A stretch of DNA of 64,000 bases, taken from Anthoceros angustus (lineage: Eukaryota > Streptophyta > Anthocerotopsida > Anthocerotales > Anthocerotaceae). This document shows positions 1 to 12,898 of the stretch, one piece after another; the stretch's first letter is position 1; each line of letters opens with the position of its first letter. The position numbers and the translations under genes were made by a program. The notes beneath the pieces are model-generated. The model saw nothing but the letters and a program-made list of their open reading frames with translations, was not told the origin of the DNA and made no database searches. The stretch lies in contig VJWM01000119.1 in assembly GCA_010909165.1 (NCBI GenBank), positions 186,001 to 250,000 of the forward strand, read 5' to 3'.

Positions 1-3000
1 CTTCAGCTGGAGAAGTCGTTGAAGGAAATGCAAGCTGAAGTAGCTGAAGTGAAACAGGCTGCTGAGAAGCAGCTTGCTGAAGCCCGGGAGATAACAGTTG
101 GTATCGATGAAAAGGCTCTTCTGGCAGATTCGAAAGGTCATGCTGCAGAAGCCTTGAGAGCAGAAGCTAGTCGGAAACAGGCTGATGCTGACAGGAAGTT
201 GCAAGAGGTGGAGGCTCGTGAGGGTGCTCTAAGGAGGGAACGGCACAGTTTCAAGACTGAGTGAGTGTGTCCAGGCTCTTTGGTCATGAATGGGATGTGT
301 TGAACATTTTTTCTGACATGCAGAGTTCATCTGCCTCTTGCTGGTGAAAATGTAGGGATTTTTTAGTAGCTGGGATTGAATGTATGGAGTTTTTGCAGGA
401 TGGAGGCACGCAGAGCAGAACTTGATCTTGAAGAGAGAGCTTTGAAAGAGTGGGAGAAGAAGTTGCAGGAAAGCCAGGAAAGGTTGCTTGAAGGGGAACG
501 CCTACTGGCTAGAACAGAGCAATTTGTCAATGAGAGAGAGGTTTCGCTCAAACTGGTTGAGAAGGATCTAGAGGAGTCTAGGAAGTTGCTAGAAAAGGAA
601 CGGATCGTGCTTCAGCAGACAGAGACGAGTTTGAGTGCCCAGCTTGCAGCAATCAACTTACGAGAAGAGGTAATGGCATGACCGCGTAGGGGGCTGCATT
701 CCTGTTCTTAATCATGAGTAGCTTTATCTGGGGATTGTATGGGTATGTCCTACTCTTCAATTCATGGTTTGTAGCCTGACGGGTTGGGGATGGGGCTCTA
801 TGCGGTACAGAATGCAATTGAAAGGGAGATATCAATCAATAAGAAACAGCAGGAGCTAATTCTCTCTCAAGAGATGCTGTCCAGCCGTGAAAGGGTATGC
901 TCCTCAATCAGTTTGGTCATGAACGATGCAAGACTCAGTTGTTATCAGGAGGATCTGAGCACTGATCCTTTACTTGGCTGTCGCTTTTTCAGGTGCTTGA
1001 GCAACGTGAGAATCATTTGAAGGAGACTGAATCCTTTATTACTAAGGAGAGGGATCGCTTGGAAACCCTGGAGGGGTCCTTGAAGTCAAGACAGGAGAGT
1101 CTTACTGAACAGCAAAAGGAGCTGGTATTCTTGTCTTTCTATTCTACTCTTTGTTTATCATTCATCCCCTGGACGTCCTGGGGGACTTTCACTCATGCAA
1201 GTCTGTTTTGCAGGATGCTGTACGGAAGATTCTTGAAGATGATGACCTTGAGCTGCAGAAGAGAAAAGCAAAGTCTGATGAGATCTTGGGAGAGCTTGAG
1301 GATCGGCGCTCATCATTGAATTTAGAAAGTGAGAAGATCCGAGAAACCAGTAAAGCTTTGGATGAAAGGGAGGCCACACTGGAGCAGACTGCCCAGTCAA
1401 TTCGCAATCGGGAAATCCTTGTTAGTGAGAAGGTTGACAGTCTTGTTCGGAGGGAGAGGGATGTGGAGAATAAGCTTTTTGAAATCGCTGACAGGGAGCA
1501 GGAAATCAAGGATGCAGAGTTGCAGATCCAAGAAGAGAAACATCTTATTGAAATTGAGAAAGAGGAAGCCAGAAAAGGGAAAGATGAAGTTTTTGGCATG
1601 ATGAAAGAGCTTGAGATAGAGAAACAGCAGATCGAGGAGGAAAGAGAGAAGCTGAAAGCAATTGAGGAAGACAGAGCAGAGTTGCTGAGAATACAGACTC
1701 AGCTGAAAGAAGAGATTGACTCTTACAGGGCCAGTAAGCAGGAGGTAAGCATACAATTAGAAGCATTGATGAAGGACAAGAAGGAATTTGAGAGAAAGTG
1801 GGAAATCCTGGACCGGAAGAATGAAGAACTGAGGACAGAGGTGGAACGCTTTCAGCAGGAAAGTAGGGGGAAAAGTGAATGGTTTCAAGTAGAAGAAGAA
1901 AGACTGAAGAATGAGAGAAGGGAGCTGCAAGAGGAGTTTCGGAGAAACTCTGAGGCGCTTCGGTTGGAGAGAGAAGCGTTTCTCAGCAGCAGTGAAGAAG
2001 AAAGGTCCAAATTGTATGATGATATCCAGAAGGAACGAGAAGAGTTGGTCAAGGATATTGACCTGCGGACCGCAGAACTGGAACGTAGAATTGAGAAGGA
2101 GAGAGAATTTTCCAGGAAATTTGCAGATGACAAGGAATCCGGTTATGCTAAAGAGGTGGAAAGGCAAAAGGATCAGATTACGGCTGCTCGGCAGGCCCTC
2201 CAGAAGGAAGTGGAGGAAGTGGAGGTTGAGAGAGAGAAGCTATCCAGGGAGAGAATGGAGATGCTGAAGCAGCGTGAAGAGGCAGAACGTGAATGGCAAG
2301 AGATTCGCAAGGACATAGTCGAACTACAACTGCAAGGAGAAAAGCTGAAGGAGCAACGGGAAGGTCTGAGAACTGAAAGAGAGGAAATCCTTCGGCAGGC
2401 TGCAAGGCTCCAAATATTGCGAGATGAGTACAGAGATGGCGAAAGTAGCCTTGTGGGGTCTGAGCAGAGGCTTTTGCCCAACCGTAAGAACGATAAAGAA
2501 GTTCGATCTTCCAACAATCAGATTGGATTGGATGAAGGGCCAGCGACTGTAACTGTGCCCGATGTTGTCGAAAGGACTCCTGAGAGGCTGGCTAGTTTCT
2601 CTCCTGGTGCTCGTTTTTCTTGGTTGCAAAGGTGCTTTTCCAGGTCAGCCCAGGCAGGTGATGGCAGGGCGAGGCAGGAAATCTTTCCAGGTGAACCAGC
2701 TGGAGAAGCTGATGTGATTGGCACGCCTGAACCTGGAGGGTCTCAGAATGCGTTGGAGTCAGCCAGTAAATCAAAAGGGACAAGGCGATGGCCACAGCGA
2801 ACTGGAAGTTTTAATAACTCCCAGCTAGCGCAAGTTATTGGGACAGAGGATATCGGTGGGAAAAGTAGGGGCAGGGTAAAAAGAACTCGATCCATCAAAG
2901 CTGTGGTTGAGGATGCCAAGTCAATACTGGAGCGCAGGAAACCTCACGATGAAGCCAGTGATCTAGGTGAGGATGGAGCAGAGGAATCTTTGGAGCACAA

Positions 3001-4104
3001 AACCGTTCATCTCTCACAAGCTGTAGAGAGCCCAGAACAATCTCAACAGCAGAGTGGCGCGGATTTTGGCAAGGCAAGCAAAAGTGGCAGAAAAAGAAGT
3101 CGCCAGCAATCGGTTTCGAATGAGCATGAGTCGGACTACTATGACTCAGCGTCCCAACTAGCAGGAGGAGGAAAGCGAAAGAGGCGTCAAAGGGAAAGTG
3201 GAGCAAACGGAGATTCAGGGACACGGCGATATAATTTAAGGCACTCAACCATGTACGTTTATGGGGCTTAGTGATGGCCAGGCTTTTGACTTTATTGTTT
3301 TGTATGTTCATATTATAATTGGTCCATCCTTTACGGGTGCTGGTGGATGCAGTGTAAGTGCGCAGGTGTCACATAAGTCGCGAGACAAAACCAATGCCGA
3401 TGTGGAGAAAGTTCATGTGACGGCCGAAGCAGACGTATCCCTTCCAGTAGTGCAAGGGGATATTGGACTGGAGGTTGCTGCGGTAAGTGTGATCATCAGC
3501 AAATCGGTTGGAGGATTGGTTACTATGATACCAGCTGACAGCTGAAGTGTGGCTCCTGGTGCAGGCTGAAGCTGTCATTGCACAGATCCAGCAAGAAGTA
3601 GCCAAGCAGGCACTTCCCGCATCCTTGGTAGCCCTGCCTGATGATGGGCCTGATGATGCCATCGGGTCTGCTGAAGATTCAGTCCTTGTGGTCAAGGAAA
3701 GGAGAGTCGTAAGTGTTGGGCTGCAAGAGGCACGTGGTGCCGGAGAGTTACGCTTAGGGAGGCATGAGGAGCAGGATCAAAGGGTTGGCAAAGTTGACGA
3801 GGCTGAAGGTGTTGCAGAAAATGGTGCGGATGAAGATGGCGCAAGCGTCGCAGTTGTTGCGAGCAGACAGGAAGTGCTGCATGGCAACAACGGTCATGGT
3901 GAGAAACAGAAACAAGCATCTGAGGATGAGGAAAATGTAGATGAGTTACCGGATGACGATGATGTTGACATGGATGAGGGTGAAGATGAGGATGGAGGGG
4001 GTGAAGCTGGGGGTTCCGATGACTCCGAGGAGTCTGAAGGGTCCGAAGAATCTGATGAGCCGAAGCCACTTAGGAAGAAGATCTGGGATTTTCTCACGAC
4101 TTAA
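1..4104 (+). CDS. CRWN/NMCP nuclear lamina-like coiled-coil protein, 5' partial
   Basis: The exons are 1-260, 399-669, 811-894, 993-1124, 1214-3252, 3353-3482 and 3565-4104. All junctions are GT-AG with matching phase, giving 1151 residues. The reading frame is already open at base 1, so the N-terminus lies outside the window. The product is almost continuous charged coiled coil up to about base 2400. A basic tail follows with family hallmarks: SWLQRC (about base 2620), RTRSIKAVVEDAKSIL (about 2885), the RRYNLRH block (about 3220), a long acidic stretch, and the terminal KKIWDFLTT. CRWN (LITTLE NUCLEI) proteins line the inner nuclear envelope of plants and set nuclear shape and size and heterochromatin organisation. 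Family assignment rests on the C-terminal motifs, which are specific. The 3252/3353 junction is the least certain; an alternative acceptor lies at 3364. Confidence 0.9.
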
Positions 4105-5156
4105 CCACGTGATAAGAGGGAGACCATTCTGGGATGTTGGTCTTACTGACTGTAATTGTGCTGTAGGTTTAAGCCGTCCCTTCCTTTGTAACTCCGACAT
4201 TCAGTTCTGCTGTATTTTTTTTTGATGCCAGGAACATCACCGATATTCCACGTTGTATGCACCACGACAGATTCCGGACAGGGCAGCAGCAAGAAGGAGG
4301 GGACGGTCTCGCGCCTGATGAAGGAGCAGGACGCTTGAAGCACAAGGAACCTTATGCTGTTCCATTGTCCCCAGCAAACTACACAACAGTGTGGAATGTT
4401 GAAGAAATAAGGAACACACGGGAACAAACTATCCAAGCAAGTACGTAAAGGAGGTCACCTCGTCGCACAGTGCTAACTAGAAAGCCGTATTTCGACAGAA
4501 GTGAGGTTGCCCTTAAATGACCTCGGTGCCGTGGTCCAAACGACGCCATGATCTTCCGATGCATCCAGCTGCCGAGACGTTGCCGCTTCAGGTGTTGACT
4601 GCAGCAGGCAACGGAGCATAACCAGCAAGTCGGCAAGTTTAGGAGCATACATCATGGCTGGGGCTGAATGGCTTCTTCTCTCGACTCCACTCCCTTTCCT
4701 GCATTCACCAACCAGCGAAAGAATCACTAGAGCCATTCAATTCAACCCGAAAAAGAAGAAAAAAACGGGACGTACCACGGGTAGGTTTTCGAGAGAAGGT
4801 ACATACAGGTATCCACAAGCTCAGAGAAGTGAAATCAACTCCTGCCCTCTTGCACATCTGCCCATTTCGTCGTAGACCCCAGGCTCGGATTCTTCTTCAA
4901 CACAATCTCTACCGAGCTGTCCAATTTTGCAACTGCCCCATGTGGATGCGGAGGCAGGCAGAATTCGATGCCCTCCTACAGTTTCCATGTCAAATCGTCC
5001 CAGCACCCAACCTCCCCTGCTCCACTGACAACGGACTCCACTTTGCGAGTTGAAGATAGACGTGCTCTCCAGTTTGCCTTTTTCCAGAGAATTACTGGGG
5101 CATTGGACGGATAGACATGGGATTTTTCTCATTCTTCTTGTCTCGCACATGGGAGA
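4105..5156. other. Intergenic, 3' flank of CRWN gene
   Basis: Only short open frames without recognisable similarity are seen. The first part is probably the 3' UTR of the CRWN gene. No RNA gene or element is recognised. Confidence 0.5.
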
Positions 5157-5892
5157 TTGTAATTTGTATGTGCTACATAAGCATCTATCGCACAATAGAG
5201 GAATCAATGCGGGATAAAAACTAATGTAACTTAGGTTTGATTTTACGTGGAACTCGGTAGTATGAAACTATGACCCAAATATATATGGAGGTATCAATAT
5301 GTTAGCAATCCGAAACGTATATGCATGTATGAATCTATTAGCAAACCCAAATATATATGAATATATCAATCTCTTAGCAAACTTATAAGTACAATAGCAG
5401 TAGCATTGTGTAGGTCGTTCCTCCAAAACTTGTTAAATGTTGGTAGTTTTTCGTTATTTTGGAACCTTGTGGATTTGTAGTTGAACTTTTGAAACATCTT
5501 CAATTAAAATTTTGTACCAAAACTGGTACAAAAAAAAACAAGGTTTTGATTCAGTCCATAGAGTTGTAATTTGTATGTGATACACAAGCAACTATGGTCC
5601 GATAGAGGAATCAATGCGGGATAAAAACTAATGTAGTTTAGGTTTGAATTTGCGTGGAACTCATTAATACAAAACTATGACCCAAATATATATTCATGTA
5701 TCAATGTATTAGCAAAGCCAAACCTCTATGCATGTATCAATCTGTTAGCAAACCCAAATATATGTGAACGTATAAATCTTCTAGCAAACTGGTACAACAA
5801 GTGTGTGGTTGAAATTGTTTGGGCAAAATGGACTCACATTTGTGTACCAAGTGTGTGGTTGAAATGGTTTGGGCCAAATGGACTCACATTTT
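5157..5892. repeat. AT-rich direct repeat pair and 50-bp duplication
   Basis: A segment of about 226 bp at 5157-5382 recurs with roughly 85% similarity at 5564-5790. Both copies contain TTGTAATTTGTATGTG at the start and several TAGCAAACCCAAATATAT-like blocks inside. Directly after the second copy, a 50-bp unit beginning GTGTGTGGTTGAAA occurs twice (5801-5850 and 5851-5892). The repeats carry no coding signal. They look like remains of a mobile element or local duplications. Confidence 0.8.
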
Positions 5893-5940
5893 TAGGAACA
5901 TAGTTGTTAAGCATCCTGCACTTAGATTGGTACTTAGATG

Positions 5941-6290
5941 GGGTGCCTAGAGCAAGTGGATGCCCTTGGTCAAGTACTTCACGAACACCATGCTACAAAT
6001 TGTTAAGTACCAAGTCCCGTGATAGGAAAATTCTCTGTCCGGTGGACTATAGTAGATGTCGGTGCCTAGAGCAAGCGGATGCCCTTGATGCAAGTACCTT
6101 GAGAACATCATGTTACAAATTGTTAAGTACTAAGTCCCGTGATAGGAAAATTCTCTGTCCGGTGGACTATAGTAGATGTCGGTGCCTAGAGCAAGCGGAT
6201 GCCCTTGATGCAAGTACCTTGAGAACATCATGTTACAAATTGTTAAGTACTAAGTCCCGTAATATGAAAATTCTTGTCAGGTAATAGATG
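5941..6290 (+). repeat. Three tandem copies of a 120-bp unit
   Basis: The units start at 5941, 6061 and 6181. The second and third are identical over at least 80 bp and the first is slightly diverged. The spacing is 120 bp, a multiple of three, so an open frame of 126 codons runs through (5904-6284). Nothing else supports translation. The end of the unit (AAGTACYAAGTCCCRTGAT, then GTGGACTA and a CTT-rich tract) resembles a solitary copy near 35255-35372, so this is a dispersed family. Confidence 0.85.
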
Positions 6291-7213
6291 ACTTCTTCTT
6301 CTTCTTGGTACATACGTACCCTAATGAACCCTAACTAACCCCAAGTGCTAGCAATAGCAAATGGTCGTGGACTTGATGATACGTTGTTGGCTAGGAAATA
6401 GAGACCAAAAGAGAGGTGACAGATGATAAAAGAGAATCTGCTCACCTAATGCAGCAGAATTTTTATCGCGATCATCAAAATACGACAATTCGACTTGATC
6501 TTCTAAGTGAGCCATGGTCTTGGAAATTCTTCTTAGGACCTGAAAGAATGGGCTAAACCCCATAGAAAGATATCTATGTACTGTAACTTGAAAACGGAAG
6601 ATGCAGAAACAGGTTCCGTAAACGCAGATCGTTGGACAATCAATGATGCAGAGCTGGGTTCCATGGACGCTGATCTCCGGAGGTACCCGTTAGAATCCGA
6701 AAAGTCCGTCGATACTAAGTTCGAAGAGCGTAGGCTTGAAAAAAAATTTCAACTCGGGAAGCAGGGCAACAGCTGAGGCCCCTAGCAGCACAGCATTTGA
6801 CGGCGAGCATAGACGCATGGGAACAAGTTAGAACTCATCCTGGAAGTCAGCCGTCACTGTGTCAACCTTCAGGCTCTCAACATGGAGTTGATTCTTAGGA
6901 CTTGTAGAAGTCAGCAGAGCAATGCATGTCTGCAACTACCGGTGGTGAGGAACTGCCGACCTGGCACCTCCTGATGTTGCAAATCACTGCATGATGCATT
7001 CTTTGACAGATGCTTATGCTTGGTTTGGTTGCAGCGGAGGCATTTGGGCAGACACGATGGCGGGAGAGGTCGCTGGCTAACTCTGCGCAGTGATGCCGGT
7101 TCATGTCAGATAAGGTAAATTGGGCACTTGTGGTGATGATGCTCATGTGTTTGCACTGTTTGGGGCTGGTGTTTTGATCACGCCACAATGCAGGCAGCCC
7201 CCAAGTTTGTGTA
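6291..7213. other. Intergenic region upstream of PPR gene
   Basis: A short CTT microsatellite is seen near 6292-6306. A small open frame of 66 codons at 6576-6776 has no recognisable similarity. The 3' part probably holds the promoter and leader of the PPR gene. Confidence 0.4.
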
Positions 7214-10053
7214 ATGGGTACACAGCACAGCAAGGGATGTAAACCACGTGAAGAGGAATATCTGAGTAAGGCCGTTGAGGTCCTGGGCCTTCTGGTGCAG
7301 CCAGGGTGGTATGTGTCCGCATCTTTCTTCCATCAGGTCATCAAGAGGTGCATTGCACACAAAGATCTGGGTGCTGGCAGGGGTGTGCATACCCTGATTG
7401 TCAGAAGTGGGTATGTGGGCAGCAGATTCTTGGCTAATCACGTCATCCGCATGTATGCTGCCTACGGGAGGTTGGAGGATGCGTTGCAGGTTTTCAATGG
7501 ATTGGCTGCTCCCAATGCTTATTCGTGGTCTTCCATAATTGAGGCACATGTTGACAATGGACAGGCCAGGCAGGCAATCGAGATCTATTTCAGGATGCGA
7601 CAGTCATCCCCTATGTTGGCAGATAATCATCTGTTTGTGGCAGCACTCAAGGCTTGTGCCAGTGCAGAAGATCTGACATCAGGCAGACAGGTCCATTCCG
7701 ATGTCCTGAGTAGTGTGCTTGAGCCTGATGTATTTGTTGGGAGCTGCCTGGTGGAAATGTATGCAAGATGTGGGAGGTTGGATGATGCTCGCACAATCTT
7801 TGACAAGTTGGACTCGAGAAATGTGGTCACGTGGAATACGCTGCTTAGAGGGTATGCTCAGGGTGGGCGTGGGCAAGAAGCCCTTGCGCTCTATGCAAGT
7901 ATGCAAGAGGAGGGAATCACTCTGCCTGACCATGTCACGTTTTTGTGCCTCCTCAAAGCATGTGCTAGCAGTGGAACACGACACCAGGAAGGCAGCTTCA
8001 TTCACAAATACAGGAAGCAGGTCTCGGATCTGAGGTGATGGTGGGGAGCTGCCTCATAGATATGTATGCAAGATGTGGAAGCTTGGATGATGCCCGGACT
8101 GCCTTTGATAACATGACCAGAAGAAATGTGGTGACCTGGAACGTGATGCTCGCAGCATATGCTGATCGTGGGCTAGGTGAAGAAGCCCTGTCTCTTTATG
8201 CAACTATGCAACAAGAGGGCGTTACTTCAGCAGATCACATAACTTTTGTGTGCCTTCTGAAAGCATGTAAAAGCATCGGGGCGTTGGAGCAGGGAAGGCA
8301 GCTACATGGCCAGGTTCAGGAGATGGGGCTGCAAGTTGACGTGGTCATTTCGAGCTGCCTGGTCGACATGTATGCAAAGTGTGGGAGCTTAGAGGATGCC
8401 CGCAGGGTGTTTGACGAGTCAGCCACAAGAGATGTGGTGACATGGACTGCCATGCTCACTGCGTACGAGGACCATGGTCTGAGCCAAGAAGCGCTGTCTC
8501 TGTATGCAAGCATGCAGCAGGAGGGCATGGCTCCAGCTGATTATGTGACGTTTGTGTGCCTCCTCAAAGCATGTGCTAATATCGGAGCCTTGGACCAGGG
8601 TAAGCAGCTTCATCTGCAGCTTCAGGAACGAGGCCTTGATAGCGATTCATTTGTTGGGAGCTGTCTTGTTGATATGTATGCTAAATGTGGTCAACTCCGT
8701 GATGCTCAACGTGTGTTCAATAAGCTGGGGACAAAAAGTGTGGTGTCCTGGATTGCCATGCTCACGGGCTACGCCGATCATGGACTAGCACAAGAAGCTC
8801 TCGATCTCTATGCAAGCATGCAGCAGGAAGGTGTCACCCCTGCTGATCTCGTATCATTCACATGTCTTCTCAAGGTGTGTGCCAGCATCGGAGCCTTGGA
8901 GCAGGGAAAGCAACTCCACGCGAAGGTTAAGGAAATGGGCTTGGAAGCTAATTCAGGTGTCGGGAGCTGCCTGGTGGACATGTATGCGAAATGTGGGTGC
9001 TTGGATGATGCCCGGAGCGTGTTCGACACTCTGGATACCAGAGCCATCCTGACGTGGAATGTGATGTTTGCAGGATATGTCTTGCACGGGCTGGGGCAGG
9101 AGGCCCTTGATCTCTATGCCGTCATGCATCACCGTGGAATCACGGCCGCTGATCATGTTACGTTCGCCTGTCTCCTAAAGGCATGTGCTAGCATCGGAGC
9201 ATTGCACACGGGGCACCAGCTCCATGCTCAGGTTCGGGAGAGAGGTTTGGAAGCGGATGTGGTTGTGGGCAGCTGCCTGGTGAACATGTATGCGAAATGC
9301 GGGAGCTTAGACGATGCCTGCAGAGTGTTTGAAAGCCTGCCCACAAAGAACGAGGTGACATGGAATGCAATTCTTGCAGCGTATGGTCAGCACGGGATGG
9401 GTCAGGAAGCTCTCATGTGCTACGACAAAATGGTGATGGCAGGCATCCAGCCGAATGGAGTCACGTTCCTTTCACTTCTCTCTGCCTGCAGTCATGCTGG
9501 CCTGGTGTGGGAAGGTCTGCAGTACTTCAAATCCATGGACAGATATCACGGGATAGCGCCCAGAGCTGAGCACTATGCCTGTATGATAGATCTCCTGGGA
9601 CGTGCTGGACGCTTCACAGTGGTAGAAGAGCTCTTGTCAAGTATGCCAATGCAGCCTACTCTTTCCATGTTGATCTCTCTGCTGGGCTCCTGCAGGAAGC
9701 ACGGTAATGTATCTCTCGGAGAACAAGTCTTCGATCTGGCAGTGCGTCTGCAACCCACAAATGCCGCAGCATACGTATTGATGTCACAGATGTACGCTGA
9801 TGCGGGCCTTCCAGAGGACGCCCAGAGGGTGGACAAGCTCAGGAAGAAGGAAAGTGCGTGGAAAGAGCCAGGCTGGAGCTGGATAGCGCATGAAGAGGAA
9901 GTGCACACCTTTCTGGTGGGCGACGTCCAGAACTCACAGCATAGTCAAGTGTATGACATGTTAGCCGAGGTCACCTGTAAGCTCGAGGAGGCAGCACAGG
10001 CAGAGCAGAGCGGGTGCTCGATATCCTCATCTCTGTCCGAGGGTCCCTCATGA
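7214..10053 (+). CDS. PLS-class pentatricopeptide repeat protein with E-type C-terminus, frameshifted
   Basis: PPR proteins of this class bind organellar RNA and usually specify C-to-U editing sites in plastids or mitochondria. The first frame starts at ATG 7214 and the second frame carries on to the stop at 10053. They join only if one base is missing near 8018-8021: GLGSEVMVGSC reads in the shifted frame. About six P-L-S triplets spaced roughly 300-310 bp apart are visible, each with a block like VGSCLVDMYAKCG, ARxVF, VxTWNxML, ALxLYASMQQEG and VTFxCLLKACASIGALEQG. The C-terminus has E1/E2 motifs (EHYACMIDLLGRAGR; EVHTFLVGDVQNSQHSQVYD) and ends without a DYW deaminase domain. No GT-AG intron explains the frame change. 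It is therefore either a recent pseudogene or a one-base assembly error. The first exon could begin further upstream. Confidence 0.88.
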
Positions 10054-11102
10054 TGCGTCCCTCTGCCCTCTACTACGTGCAGGCCTTGGGAAATGGATGG
10101 TGTGCACTTCTTCTGGGAAGCTACGTGCATCCACGACTTGCTCCAAAGACAGCTCACCTTGGGAGCATCACGTGGCAGAGGAATATACCTGTTCTACATA
10201 GCAGTCTTGGTGAGATGAAAGAACATTGCTTGACAGGGTCAAAAACGTGCCTCATGTTCTGATGTTCTGGAGCCCAGCAGACAGTGTACGGATTGGGGCT
10301 GGACATCTCGCTTCCTTTCATGGAAGGGCCATCTTCATGGACGAAAGAGAGAGTGCACGCTCCTGAGGCTGAAAGCCACTCACAAGGCATCCGACAAAGC
10401 ACAGAAAAATGTCGTCCGAAACCACTGGTGTCAGGAATGCCTTGTCGTGCAAAGTCTACAGTGTAGACAGGTTTGGACCAAGTAGCTAGAGAGGCGCCTT
10501 TGCAGGCGTGCAGAAGTTGCTCCACTGCATGTTTCTCCTCGCCGCTGACCAGCACTAGCCCAGCAGGAGTGGATTCGAATCTCTCAATCACACTTGCACG
10601 CTTTTTGTTGCAACTTGCAAGAGCCCACATTGATCCATATAAGATGATTGGGATGAGGAAGATGTGGAGTGCGACGCCGGTGGTTCTGCTTGCCTTTTCT
10701 GCAAGTCCTCCTGAGAAGGTGAGACGTTGTTATGGAGACGTCTGAAAAGATCAGCAACCGGATCAGTGATATGAGGTGCGTATGAACTTGAACACAGAAA
10801 TTGATGGACATCAATTTGTGGGAACCTGGGTCACGAACTCTGACAAAGCCAGTTACCAAACCTGGCTCCAGCCCTGAAACCGGGCCTAAACTCCGGAACA
10901 AATGTGTTTGTTACGACTTTCATGTTACAAGTTTTGTAACAGATCGTAGGGGGTGGGAACCGGCCTGGGACGCGTTACAAAAAAGCGAAAAAAAGACTAT
11001 TATAAAAGACCATAACATCAACATGCTATTTTTACTAGTGCTCCTTATTTGCAAGTGTGGTTCGGCCCTCGATGATTCTGGGATATATTACGGCATCCTT
11101 CA
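10054..11102. other. Intergenic region downstream of PPR gene
   Basis: No gene is recognised. A 158-codon open frame on the minus strand (10154-10630) has no motif I know. I searched for a DYW domain in all frames here and saw none. Confidence 0.4.
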
Positions 11103-11520
11103 GACAGCTAGTGTCAATTGCTCCTCAACGGGCCCTCTGTATAAGACAGCTAGTGTCAATTGCTCCTCAACGGGCCCTCTGTATAACGATCATCCACTCT
11201 TTAGTAACGCATGCTCCTCTACCTTCGTAGTTTCTAGATCGTATACTCTTCCCACATGTAGGTGACGCAGGCTCCTCTACCTCCGTAGTTTCTAGATCGT
11301 ATACTCTTGCCGCATGTAAGTGACGCATGCTCCTCTACCTCCGTAGTTTCTAGATCATATACTCTTCCCGCATGTGACATCGTAGGCACAGTCGGTAACT
11401 TCTAGTAGGGAGCTTTGTAACTTCTTCTTTTCACCTTAACCTTCAGGGTCTCTCTCTGTTGTCCTCTGTTGGATGGGCTTTTCCCGTCAAAATTTTCCCC
11501 TAAATAAAAGTTTTTTTACG
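11103..11520 (+). repeat. LTR-like repeat: two tandem arrays plus conserved tail
   Basis: A 42-bp unit is present twice (11103-11144 and 11145-11186). A 58-bp unit is then present three times (11207-11264, 11265-11322, 11323-11380). It is followed at about 11430-11520 by a tail containing CACCTTAACCTTCAGGGTC, GGATGGGCTTTTCCCGTCAA, TTTTCCCC and AATAAAAG. A closely similar tail follows a different tandem array at 26283-26370. The shape (conserved region with a polyadenylation-type AATAAA) suggests the R/U5 part of an LTR, or a small non-autonomous retroelement. That is an inference. Confidence 0.6.
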
Positions 11521-12184
11521 AGCTATATGGATCAATATGCTAAACAAGAAAGTTCTGCAAAGTAGGACTTAAGTACTGCCCATCTAAATTTCGTTACTTT
11601 CTCTTTTTGTGGGCTATTTTATGCTTGAATATTTACTATTGGATGCCCAGGACTCCTTCAGACCACCAACACGTACAAGTATTCTTTCATAATTTAGATT
11701 TATATTCTTATTCACTACCAAATATATTGATCATATTAAATATAAATGTATGAAGTTATTATACATGACATCATTAAGTATAGATTTATTCAATACATGA
11801 TATATAGATAAATAGCTATTAATTAACCCAAAAATATCTAGGCTCACACAAAATATTTATGTAAAAATAAGATGTTTTTTGATTTTAATAGGTCAATATC
11901 AAAATATTTTAGCAAGCTCAAAAATGAAAAGAGCTGGCTCCGATGAAACATGTAGCAAGTTCAAACGCAAAATGAGTTTCGCTGCATCAGACAGTAAGCT
12001 CAAAGGCAAAACGAGACTTTTTGTAAGGTTTTGAAGTTCTTGAAAAAAGGCGCCTCCCAAGGGCTGTGGACAAGACTATAGAGATGATGCATCAAGCGGC
12101 TTGCAAGGGCTATATGTGAGACAATAGAGGCGATATATCAGGCGGCATCAAAGGGTTGCGGGGAGATAATAGAGGTGATATATT

Positions 12185-12645
12185 AGAAGATAAAAATACT
12201 CATCCACATAGTCTGGAATACACTATGAAGATTTCTTCTTTAAATGAAATAGATGTTCAAGCTTAACCTGGATGTAAATGAAATAGATGTTCAAGCTTAA
12301 CCTGGATGTAAATGAAATAGATGTTCAAGCTTAACCTAGATGTAAATGAAATAGATGTTCAAAGTTAACCTAGACATGCTCTTGTTCATAAATAAGTCAT
12401 AGAGCAGCCCAAACATATAACCTGGTTTTAAATGAAATAGATGTTCAAGCTTAAGTTGGACATGCTCATGTTCATAGAAGATAAAAATACTCATCCACAC
12501 AGTTTGGAATACACTATGAAGATTTCTTCTTTAAATGAAATAGATGTTCAAACTTAGCTTGGATGTAAATGAAATAGATATTCAAGGTTAACCTAGACAT
12601 GCTCCTGTTCATAAATAAACAATAGAGCAGCCGAAACATATGCTG
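12185..12645 (+). repeat. Nested minisatellite: 34-bp units inside a 291-bp duplication
   Basis: A 34-bp unit (AAATGAAATAGATGTTCAAG...) starts at 12242, 12276, 12310 and 12344. A block beginning AGAAGATAAAAATACTCATCC at 12185 recurs at 12476, 291 bp later, with the same unit behind it. The phrase around CATAAATAA..AATAGAGCAGCC is also duplicated (about 12384 and 12612). The region 11520-12185 in front of it is AT-rich with no feature seen. Confidence 0.85.
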
Positions 12646-12898
12646 ACGTTTCTTATATATTATTTGAGGAAGAGGAAGAATCTAGAATTTTTTCCTCTTT
12701 CGTTAACCAACTATTTTTCCTGCACATTCATCCCATCGACTGCAAGGAGAGGCCCATCGACTGCAAGGAGAGGCTGAAAATCACTAACCACAGAGGCTGA
12801 AAATCACTAACCACAGGTAATGCATTCAACAAGAACTGCATGAATTCCTAGGAAGGACGTCCAAAACCTACCAGTGAACTTGTACGGTCAGGGTTAAG

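Noticed and set aside
5904-6284. 126-codon open frame through the 120-bp tandem repeats
   Set aside because: It exists because the unit length is a multiple of three; no start context, homology or flanking gene structure supports translation.
10054-10700. A possible DYW domain after the PPR gene
   Set aside because: No HSE, CxxC or DYW-type motifs appear in any frame downstream of the E region.
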